From Bryobacterales bacterium (GTDB taxonomy: Bacteria; Acidobacteriota; Terriglobia; Bryobacterales; Bryobacteraceae): a stretch of DNA of 35,458 bases. Below the pieces are notes generated by a model. That model searched no databases. It saw only the letters and a program-made list of their open reading frames with translations, and had not been told where the DNA came from. Below, piece by piece: positions 10,601 to 17,636 of the stretch; the first letter of the stretch is position 1; each line of letters starts with the position of its first letter. Where the stretch lies: positions 1 through 35,458 of the forward strand of contig JAOAPO010000417.1 in NCBI GenBank assembly GCA_025462945.1, read 5' to 3'. A program made the position numbers and the translations under genes.

Positions 10601-10688
10601 CCGGCCGGATCTCACGCTGAAAGTCGACCTTCTGCGCCTGCAGCGCGCTCACTCCTACCGCACAGACTGCAAACCAACGTAAGCGCAT
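7599..10688 (-). CDS. PSCyt1/DUF1549/DUF1553 domain protein (planctomycete-type cytochrome c) with internal LamG-like domain
   Basis: CFQCHGPD and [18 protein letters not shown] heme motifs; [61 protein letters not shown]; 4-bp overlap with the DUF1501 gene. Confidence 0.92.
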   Translation of the reverse strand: [1029 protein letters not shown]

Positions 10689-10695
10689 ATCGCTC

Positions 10696-11451
10696 CTATA
10701 ACTTCCGGTAAAGGATGTTCTTGTACTCCACGCGGAACGGAGGCCCCACGTGCATCTGGAACCCGACCAGTCCTTCAGGCACGAAGTTCTTCTGGTCTTC
10801 GTCGATGGTCGCGCTGATTAGTTGCCCGTTCAGAATCTGGATCATCACCGGACCTCTGGCGATGATGTGATACGTGTTCCAGCCCTGCACATTCACCACC
10901 CCGCGAAGCATCTTGTTGTCGCCAATCTGCGCCACAACCTTGTACGCAGGGCCGTCCGTGATCCGCGTCAATTCACCCCGCCGGGCCAGCACCACATGTC
11001 CCGGCATCCGGCCGCGCTCTTCATGCAGGTTGCCCGTGAAGCCGTTCGTGATCTCGATATCCGCCTGATACCCCTTCAAGACCCACTTGCCGATCTCCGG
11101 CATCTCGACACTGCGGTACTGAATGCCGGAGTTCGTGCCGCTGAGCTTGAAATCCACCTTCAGTTCGAAGTCCTTCACCTTGCCGCCGCGCCAGATCAGA
11201 AAGTTATTCACCTTCACGACCTTCTCGGGCGTCGTCTCACCCACCAGCGAACCGTTTTCCACGCGCCAGAAAGTCGGGTCGCCATCCCAGCCGTTCATCG
11301 TCTTGCCATCGAAGATCGGGACGAATCCGGTATCGTCGTCCGGAACATACTGCGGATAAATGCCGGGACCGCGACCCCTGCCTCCGGGCGCCTGAGCGAA
11401 GGCTGCCACAAAGGGCAGAGCGATAAGAGCGATGCGTTTCAGCGAGATCAT
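10696..11451 (-). CDS. DUF1080 (3-keto-disaccharide hydrolase-like) protein, secreted
   Basis: GFVPIFDGKTMNGWDGDPTFWRVENGSLVGET...LIWRGGKVKDFELKVDFKLSGTNSGIQYRS is the DUF1080 signature. Confidence 0.9.
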   Translation of the reverse strand: MISLKRIALIALPFVAAFAQAPGGRGRGPGIYPQYVPDDDTGFVPIFDGKTMNGWDGDPTFWRVENGSLVGETTPEKVVKVNNFLIWRGGKVKDFELKVDFKLSGTNSGIQYRSVEMPEIGKWVLKGYQADIEITNGFTGNLHEERGRMPGHVVLARRGELTRITDGPAYKVVAQIGDNKMLRGVVNVQGWNTYHIIARGPVMIQILNGQLISATIDEDQKNFVPEGLVGFQMHVGPPFRVEYKNILYRKL

Positions 11452-11493
11452 AGGTGGCTCGAATTATATCCAACAAATCACTTAAGCGCACAC

Positions 11494-11523
11494 TTGACAA
11501 TCGATTTTTAGCGCGCCGATACT
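11494..11523 (+). promoter_or_regulatory. Candidate sigma70 promoter for the SRPBCC-arsR block
   Basis: TTGACA (11494-11499), 18-nt spacer, GATACT (11518-11523); ATG of the first gene begins at 11530. Confidence 0.55.
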
Positions 11524-11529
11524 TAAGCC

Positions 11530-12006
11530 ATGGCTGAACTATCTACCCTCCATCACTCTTTCGTCATCGAACGGACCTACGCCGCCCCGCCTGAACTCGT
11601 CTTCGCCGCCCTGGCAGACCCCGTACAGAAACGCAAATGGTTCGCCGAAGGCAGCGCCAACCACCAAACCGAGGAGTTCACCATGGACTTTCGCGTCAGC
11701 GGCACCGAGCGCGTCCAGTCCCGCTTCGGTGACCAGTCCCCCTTCCCCGGCGTCGCGCTGATCGCCGAAGGCTTCTACCTCGACATCCAGCCCGATCGGC
11801 GCGTCGTCATCGCCTCCACCATGTCGGTAGGAGACAGGCGCATTTCCGCCTCCCTCGTCACCTTCGAACTCCTCCCGGCCAAAGCCGGCACCGAACTCGT
11901 CCTCACCCACCAGGCTGCATTCTTCGAGGGCTCTGACAGCCCCAAAATGCGGGAAGACGGCTGGCGCAAACTCCTCGACCGGCTCGCTGTCTCGCTTGCC
12001 TCCTGA
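11530..12006 (+). CDS. SRPBCC / AHSA1-like domain protein
   Basis: HSFVIERTYAAPPELVFAALADPVQKRKWFAEG...TELVLTHQAAFFEGSDSPKMREDGWRKLLDRLA is typical of the family. Confidence 0.88.
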   Translation: MAELSTLHHSFVIERTYAAPPELVFAALADPVQKRKWFAEGSANHQTEEFTMDFRVSGTERVQSRFGDQSPFPGVALIAEGFYLDIQPDRRVVIASTMSVGDRRISASLVTFELLPAKAGTELVLTHQAAFFEGSDSPKMREDGWRKLLDRLAVSLAS

Positions 12007-12326
12007 TGCCCCGCAAGTCTCCCGACGTTGACCGAATCTTCCAGGCGCTCGGCGACCCCACGCGCCGCAGAATGATCGAGCAGTTGAGCGAAGGCCCGGT
12101 CTCCGTCTCGGCCCTCGCGGCACCCCTCGGCATCACCCTCGCCGCAGTCGTCCAGCACCTGCAGGTGCTCGAAGAGTGCCGGTTGGTCAGTACTGAAAAG
12201 CTGGGCCGCGTCCGCACGTGCAGCCTCGACCCGGCTGGCCTCGCGGCGGCAGGCAAATGGATCGCCGATCGCCGTTCCATCTGGGACCGCCGTCTCGACC
12301 GCCTGGGCGACCTCTTGTCACAGTGA
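12006..12326 (+). CDS. ArsR-type HTH transcriptional regulator
   Basis: IFQALGDPTRRRMIEQLSEGPVSVSALAAPLGITLAAVVQHLQVLEECRLVSTEKLGRVRTCSLDP; TGATG overlap with upstream gene. Confidence 0.9.
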   Translation: MPRKSPDVDRIFQALGDPTRRRMIEQLSEGPVSVSALAAPLGITLAAVVQHLQVLEECRLVSTEKLGRVRTCSLDPAGLAAAGKWIADRRSIWDRRLDRLGDLLSQ

Positions 12327-12357
12327 GTATTCGAACGCCGTGCTAGCATTCGGGTAG

Positions 12358-12705
12358 ATGTTCAGGCGCGCCGCACAGCTTCTCGCAATGCTCGCAATGC
12401 TGACCGGCATCGTGTCAGCGCAGTGCAACTTCGCCTGCAGCCTCGAAGCGCTCAAAGCCGCCTCTCACCCCTGCTGCCCCGCGGGCGACAGCCACACTCC
12501 GTCTCCCCAGCCCTGTCCGGAAGCCGCTGTACTTCCAGGCATCAATCCGGCCACCATCGACCTCGGAACCGCGTCCACCGTATCACTCGTTCCGGTAAGT
12601 ACCAGCTTTGAATCACCGCTCGTCTTCACGGCACGTCTGCACGCGAACTTCGCTGAATCCAAAGCTCCGCGCTACCTCTCCTCCTTCGCAATTCTGCGAA
12701 TCTAG
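12358..12705 (+). CDS. Small secreted Cys-containing protein of unknown function
   Basis: Signal peptide MFRRAAQLLAMLAMLTGIVSAQ then CNFACSLEAL...SHPCCPAGD...PCPEA; 31 bp after arsR and upstream of the multicopper oxidase. Confidence 0.65.
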   Translation: MFRRAAQLLAMLAMLTGIVSAQCNFACSLEALKAASHPCCPAGDSHTPSPQPCPEAAVLPGINPATIDLGTASTVSLVPVSTSFESPLVFTARLHANFAESKAPRYLSSFAILRI

Positions 12706-12785
12706 CCCGCCCTTCAATCGGCCCTCCACCAGCGATCAGCCTCACCGGCAATCGCCTCGTCTCCACGTCCGCCCAAGGATTTCGC

Positions 12786-13946
12786 ATGAGCAATCGACGC
12801 TCGTTCTTCACCAAAGCCTCCGCCCTGACCGCGAGCCTTTTCACCGGCAAAGCCGCACTGAGCGCACAAACCAACCCCGCGCCCGTGCCCGTCACCACCC
12901 TCGATGTAGCCGACCTCCCCTTCACCATGGACAGCGGCACCAAAGTCTTCAACCTCATCGCCGAACCCGTGAAGCAGACCGTCATCCCCGGCCGCACACT
13001 CGACCTTTGGGGCTTCAACGGCAGCGCCCCTGGCCCCACCATTCAGGCCAACGAAGGCGACCGCGTCCGCATCATCTTCGACAACCACCTGCCCGAGGCC
13101 ACCGGCATCCACTGGCACGGTCTCGAACTCCCGATCGCAATGGATGGCGTTCCCGGCGTCGGCCAGGACCTCGTCCAGCCTGGTGGCCGCTTCGTCTACG
13201 AATTCACCCTCCACCAGAACGGAACCTTCTTCTACCACCCCCACATGGCCATGCAGGAGATGGTCGGCCTCCTCGGCGGCTTCATCATCCACCCCAAAAC
13301 CGCGTACACACCGCTCGTCGACAAAGACTTTCTCATTGCACTGCAGGAGTACGCCGTCCTGCCGAACACGACCATCCCCAACAGCATGGCCATGGAGTTC
13401 AACTGGCTCACGTTCAACGGCAAAGCCGGCCCGTCCACCACGCCTCTGGTGGTGCAGCAGGGCGAGCGCATTCGCGTCCGCTTCATCAACATGGGCATGG
13501 ACCATCACCCGATCCACCTCCATGGCTTCACCTTTTGGGAAACCGGCCGCGAAGGCGCGCGCCAGCAGGAGACCGCGTGGACCCGCGGCAACACCACGCT
13601 CGTCGGCGTCGCGCAGGCCCGCGACATCGAATTCATCGCTGACCGCATCGGCGACTGGATGCTCCACTGCCACCTGCCGCACCACATGATGAACCAGATG
13701 GTGCCCTCGGTCGGCCCCATGACACGAACGAACCCCAGCAAGGTCCCGCTCTATCCGCAGGACGCGTTTATGGAAGGTCCCATGATGGCCATGGATCACG
13801 AGGTCGACAAGCCCGAAACGCATGGTCTGCCCGCTGGCTGGAGCGGCTTCTCCGGCGGCATGATGACCCTGCTCCGAGTAATGCCGCCCGAGAAATACAA
13901 CGAGATCGCAGCCTTGATCGCGGCAAAGAAAGCGGGCGCACGATGA
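12786..13946 (+). CDS. Two-domain multicopper oxidase
   Basis: HWHGLELP, YHPHMAM, HPIHLHG, HCHLPHHMMNQM copper-ligand motifs; NRRSFFTKA Tat-like leader; AAGGA upstream. Confidence 0.92.
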   Translation: MSNRRSFFTKASALTASLFTGKAALSAQTNPAPVPVTTLDVADLPFTMDSGTKVFNLIAEPVKQTVIPGRTLDLWGFNGSAPGPTIQANEGDRVRIIFDNHLPEATGIHWHGLELPIAMDGVPGVGQDLVQPGGRFVYEFTLHQNGTFFYHPHMAMQEMVGLLGGFIIHPKTAYTPLVDKDFLIALQEYAVLPNTTIPNSMAMEFNWLTFNGKAGPSTTPLVVQQGERIRVRFINMGMDHHPIHLHGFTFWETGREGARQQETAWTRGNTTLVGVAQARDIEFIADRIGDWMLHCHLPHHMMNQMVPSVGPMTRTNPSKVPLYPQDAFMEGPMMAMDHEVDKPETHGLPAGWSGFSGGMMTLLRVMPPEKYNEIAALIAAKKAGAR

Positions 13947-15409
13947 AGCTGGCACTCTGCCTCCTGCTCAGCGTTTTTGCCGCCTTCGCCCAGCAACAAC
14001 TGAAAGGCATCGTGGAGAGCGTCAACACCTCCACCAGAAAGGTCGCGGTCGCCAACGAACCTATCCCGGGAGGCATGGCCGCCATGACCATGAGTTACTC
14101 GGTTGATAAGCCGGACATCCTCACCAAACTGACGCCGGGCGATCGCATCATCGCCAAATTCGACGACGCAACGCTGACGTTGTCTGACATTCAGATCGTC
14201 ACACCGCCCCCTTCCGCCCCGAAAGCCACAACAACGCTCAATTTGGAAGAACTCGAACGACTCGCGCTCACGGGGAATCCGAACGCCGCGATCGCTGAGG
14301 CCAACGTGCGCGTGGCCGCCGGCAACTTGCGCCAGTCGGGCCTTTATCCGAACCCTACCGCCGGCTACTACGGCGACGAAATCCGGGGCGGGCGATACCG
14401 TGGCGGTAAACAGGGTGGCTTCATCGCCCAAACCATCGTCACCGGCGGGAAACTCGGTGCCGCACGACGCGTGGCCGAACTCCTCCGCGACCAGCAGCAG
14501 ACCACCGCCGAGATCCAGAAACTGCGCATCCGGATGAGTGTCCGGATCCTCTTCTACCAGGTGCTCGCCGCCCAGCGACTCGTCGACGTCCGCCAAAACC
14601 TCGCATCCATCGCCGCCGACGCCACCCAAACCTCGCACCAGCTCGCCAACATCGGGCAGGCCGACCGTCCCGACGTGCTTCAGGCCGAAGTGGAGCAACA
14701 GCGCGCGGACGTGGGCGTCCGAACCGAGCAACAAAACCTTCTCGCCGCGTGGAAGTCCCTGGCAGCCGTTGTCGGCCAGCCGAATCTGCCCCTCACCCGT
14801 CTCGAAGGCGACCTGGAAGCCTTTCCAGACCTCACCTTCGACCAGTCGCTCGCCAAAACGCTCCAGGAAAGTCCCGAGGTGAAGCTCGCCCGACAAAGCA
14901 TCGAACGGACCGAAGCGTCTGTCATCCAGGAGCGGCGAAACCCTGTCCCGGACCTCGAAATTCAGGCGAATTTGACGAAGAACAACGAACCCATCGAAGG
15001 AACCTCCCGAGCCATCGGGCTCAACGGAGGTGTGCAGGTCGGAGTTCAGCTCCCGATCTTCAATCGAAACCAGGGAGCCATCGCCGCCGCCCGCGCTGGC
15101 GTCGAGACCTCGAAAGCCGAACTCACCCGCCTGCAATTCCAGATATCCAGGGACTTGGCCACCCTGTTCAGAGACTACCAAGCCTCAAGAATCACCGCCA
15201 GGCAATACAAAGACGAGATGCTGCCCAGAGCCCAGCAGGCTTACAAAATGTACCAGGCGACCTACCAGAAGATGCAGTCTGCCTGGCCGCAAACGCTGCT
15301 CTCGCAAAGGACCCTCTTCCAGCTGGAGGTCGACTACGTCGCAGCCCTGGAAGCAACCTGGACCGCTGCTCTCCAGATTCAAACCTACGCACTGACCCCT
15401 TTGCCATAA
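13943..15409 (+). CDS. CusF-like domain fused to TolC-family outer membrane efflux protein
   Basis: N-terminal LKGIVESVNTSTRKVAVANEPIPGGMAAMTMSYSVDKPDILTKLTPGDRIIAKFD (CusF-like), then NLEELERLALTGNPNAAIAEANVRVAAGNLRQSGLYPNPTAGY... (TolC/OEP). ATGA overlap with upstream gene. Confidence 0.88.
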   Translation: MKLALCLLLSVFAAFAQQQLKGIVESVNTSTRKVAVANEPIPGGMAAMTMSYSVDKPDILTKLTPGDRIIAKFDDATLTLSDIQIVTPPPSAPKATTTLNLEELERLALTGNPNAAIAEANVRVAAGNLRQSGLYPNPTAGYYGDEIRGGRYRGGKQGGFIAQTIVTGGKLGAARRVAELLRDQQQTTAEIQKLRIRMSVRILFYQVLAAQRLVDVRQNLASIAADATQTSHQLANIGQADRPDVLQAEVEQQRADVGVRTEQQNLLAAWKSLAAVVGQPNLPLTRLEGDLEAFPDLTFDQSLAKTLQESPEVKLARQSIERTEASVIQERRNPVPDLEIQANLTKNNEPIEGTSRAIGLNGGVQVGVQLPIFNRNQGAIAAARAGVETSKAELTRLQFQISRDLATLFRDYQASRITARQYKDEMLPRAQQAYKMYQATYQKMQSAWPQTLLSQRTLFQLEVDYVAALEATWTAALQIQTYALTPLP

Positions 15410-15423
15410 CCCCGAAACGCAAA

Positions 15424-15453
15424 AAAGGCCGGACTCCGAAGAGTTCGGCCTTT
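15424..15453. terminator. Bidirectional intrinsic terminator
   Basis: AAAGGCCGGACTC-CGAA-GAGTTCGGCCTTT, 13-bp stem with one G.T; minus-strand transcript has a UUCG loop closed by C-G and a U6 tract. Lies between convergent 3' ends at 15409 and 15480. Confidence 0.88.
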
Positions 15454-15479
15454 CTTCACACCCTAATCCTGAAACGAAA

Positions 15480-15755
15480 CTACTGAGTCTGGCCCAAAGC
15501 AACCTTGACGCGTTTGGTCAGGCGGCTCTTGTAACGCGCCGCATTGCCAGCCTTCACGTAACCCTTACGGGCTGCCTTATCGAGCAAAGAGAACGTGGCT
15601 GCAAGAGCCGCGTTCAAATCGCCCGGAACCTTCGCCGCCAAAGCTTTACGCATCGCGCGGATCTGATTCCGCAACCGGGTCGCAGCCATACGGTTAAACT
15701 GGGTGCGCCGTTCCGTTTGACGGACTCGCTTTAGCGCTGTAACATGATTCGCCAT
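15480..15755 (-). CDS. rpsT: 30S ribosomal protein S20
   Basis: [39 protein letters not shown]...[24 protein letters not shown]. Confidence 0.96.
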   Translation of the reverse strand: MANHVTALKRVRQTERRTQFNRMAATRLRNQIRAMRKALAAKVPGDLNAALAATFSLLDKAARKGYVKAGNAARYKSRLTKRVKVALGQTQ

Positions 15756-15821
15756 TTACTTCAGAATGCCCCTCTATTGAAATGAACTCTTAGGATACCA
15801 CAGTCCCGAACAACCAGGCCC

Positions 15822-17534
15822 TTATTGGACCTGGCTGGCAGTGATGGTGTTCCCGCCCTTGTGAATCCGGAAGACGATCCCGTCGATCTCATCCGCCACA
15901 TACTCCGGCTCGCGGTCGCCGAAATACACCCTCTTCTCCTGCTCACCGGTGCTCAGGTTCACGCCCACAATGCCCGGACCCTTACCCTCCGCAGTCTTCA
16001 CATCGGCCAGCATGTAGACGTAGTCCGCCGTGTTGCTCGTCTTTTTGTAGCGCTTCGCCACGGCCCGGTCCCACTGCTCCACCGTCTTCCGCCGGTTTGC
16101 GTTCGCCCAGTCATTTTCAGACGTCCCGTAGTACGTGTTGGCCGCCTGCGCGGTCTGCGCCGTGTAGATCATCGCGAACGCCGCAATCGTGGCGATCTTG
16201 TTGAAGGTCGACAATCCCGGCGGCTCGATCCGAGTGCTCCACGCGATCTCTTTCCTCGACGGATCGAAACCCAGAACATTCTGCGTCCCGCGGATCACCA
16301 CCAGACCGTTCTCGCGGCGCAGCAGCGCAATCGGCGGCTCGGCCGGAGGACCGCTCGAAGCCTTGATGGCCCCGATCGCGCCGCCACGCAGCGCCCCGAA
16401 CCCAATCTTCGCCACCTTCGTGCCCGCGCCCGGACCCTTCGCCTTGAACTCCAGCGGGACCTTAAACGCTTCCTTCACCTTGCCGCTGCCATCCGTCGAG
16501 AGCCCGATCAGGTGCTTCGCGTCTGCGATCATCACGGCCTTCTCTTCCCTCAAGACCAGCATGTTGGTCACAGACTCCTGCGCGCCCTCATACTTCCACT
16601 TCAGCTGCCCCGACGCCGGATCCAGTGCCACCACGCCAATCGGCTTCCGGCTGACAAACGCCGCGCCCGGAGCCTGGAAGACCCCGCCCATCCGGCCGTA
16701 CAGCACGCCATCCGCGAACTCGGTCTGCGCTACACCTGTCCCGAAGTCCGCCGAGGTCCACTTCAACGTACCGGACTGCTTATCGAACGCCCTCAAGATA
16801 CCTTTTCCCGACGTAAACACCGTTGTGTCCGTCACCAGGGGATCTGCATTCGTGCGTGCGAAATTCTTCTCGGTCACGTCGTACGCCAGTTTCCAGGTAA
16901 TCCTCCCGGTCGCCAGATCCACCTTGTGAAGCCCGGCGTACGGGAAGTAAATCGCGTCGTCCGTAACCGTGGGCCTCGCATGGCCGTGCAGGTCGAATTT
17001 CGGGAGAAACTTCGAGGTCTTCTCCGCCATATACAGGTCGGCCTTGTCGTCGATCTTCGACTCCCAGATCACCTTGCCGCTCGCCAGGTTCACAGCCAGC
17101 AGGTCCAGTGCCGACTTCGCGCCCACCGCATTCACCAGCACCACCATATTCTTCTTGTAAATCGGAACCACTGCGGCGATCTGACCCTTCACGCGATCCG
17201 TCTCCCACAACGTTTCGCCGGACATCAAATCCAGTGCCGTCAGATGCGATGACACGTTGATCGCGCCCGTGCTGGATGAAACCAGCATCACCGGCGTGCC
17301 CTCAACCTCCTCCACATTGGTGTCGTGGATCTTCTTCAAATCCTCGCGCTTCCACGCCATTTCGCCCGTCTTCGGCTCTACGGAATAGATTCCGCTGTCA
17401 GTGCCATAGATAAAGTTCCCTGCAAAACTGACCTTCATCCACTTCACGTCATCCGACGCGTTTTGCTTCCAGACTTCGGCGTTCGCGGCAAGTCCGCTGC
17501 ACAGCAACAGACACGCGGTAAAGATACTCTTCAT
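15822..17534 (-). CDS. Secreted PQQ-binding-like beta-propeller repeat protein
   Basis: Signal peptide MKSIFTACLLLCSGLAANA (ATG at 17532-17534 preferred over 17597); repeats such as LTALDLMSGETLWETDRVKG, LLAVNLASGKVIWESKID, LRAFDKQSGTLKWTSADF, VVALDPASGQLKWKYEGA. Confidence 0.85.
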   Translation of the reverse strand: MKSIFTACLLLCSGLAANAEVWKQNASDDVKWMKVSFAGNFIYGTDSGIYSVEPKTGEMAWKREDLKKIHDTNVEEVEGTPVMLVSSSTGAINVSSHLTALDLMSGETLWETDRVKGQIAAVVPIYKKNMVVLVNAVGAKSALDLLAVNLASGKVIWESKIDDKADLYMAEKTSKFLPKFDLHGHARPTVTDDAIYFPYAGLHKVDLATGRITWKLAYDVTEKNFARTNADPLVTDTTVFTSGKGILRAFDKQSGTLKWTSADFGTGVAQTEFADGVLYGRMGGVFQAPGAAFVSRKPIGVVALDPASGQLKWKYEGAQESVTNMLVLREEKAVMIADAKHLIGLSTDGSGKVKEAFKVPLEFKAKGPGAGTKVAKIGFGALRGGAIGAIKASSGPPAEPPIALLRRENGLVVIRGTQNVLGFDPSRKEIAWSTRIEPPGLSTFNKIATIAAFAMIYTAQTAQAANTYYGTSENDWANANRRKTVEQWDRAVAKRYKKTSNTADYVYMLADVKTAEGKGPGIVGVNLSTGEQEKRVYFGDREPEYVADEIDGIVFRIHKGGNTITASQVQ

Positions 17535-17636
17535 GCTCCGGTTTAGCTCCTGGGTATCTGGATGCGGAACTGTATCCTGGATTACCATCAGCTTCAAAGT
17601 TTTCGACGGCGGAAACTATAGTGAAGGGGCGCCGCC

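Noticed and set aside
12608-13642. 344-aa plus-strand ORF
   Set aside because: Alternative frame of the multicopper oxidase region; extreme Arg/His/Pro content.
12714-13955. 413-aa minus-strand ORF
   Set aside because: Antisense to the multicopper oxidase, which has all copper motifs; composition typical of high-GC shadow ORFs.
13796-15181. 461-aa minus-strand ORF
   Set aside because: Antisense to the CusF-TolC gene; no conserved motifs.
15800-15840. CCAGGCCC-TTATT-GGACCTGG hairpin at the stop of the PQQ-propeller gene
   Set aside because: Only 8 positions with a central mismatch and no U tract; too weak to call.
15825-17252. 475-aa plus-strand ORF
   Set aside because: Antisense to the PQQ-propeller gene; Arg/His-rich shadow translation.
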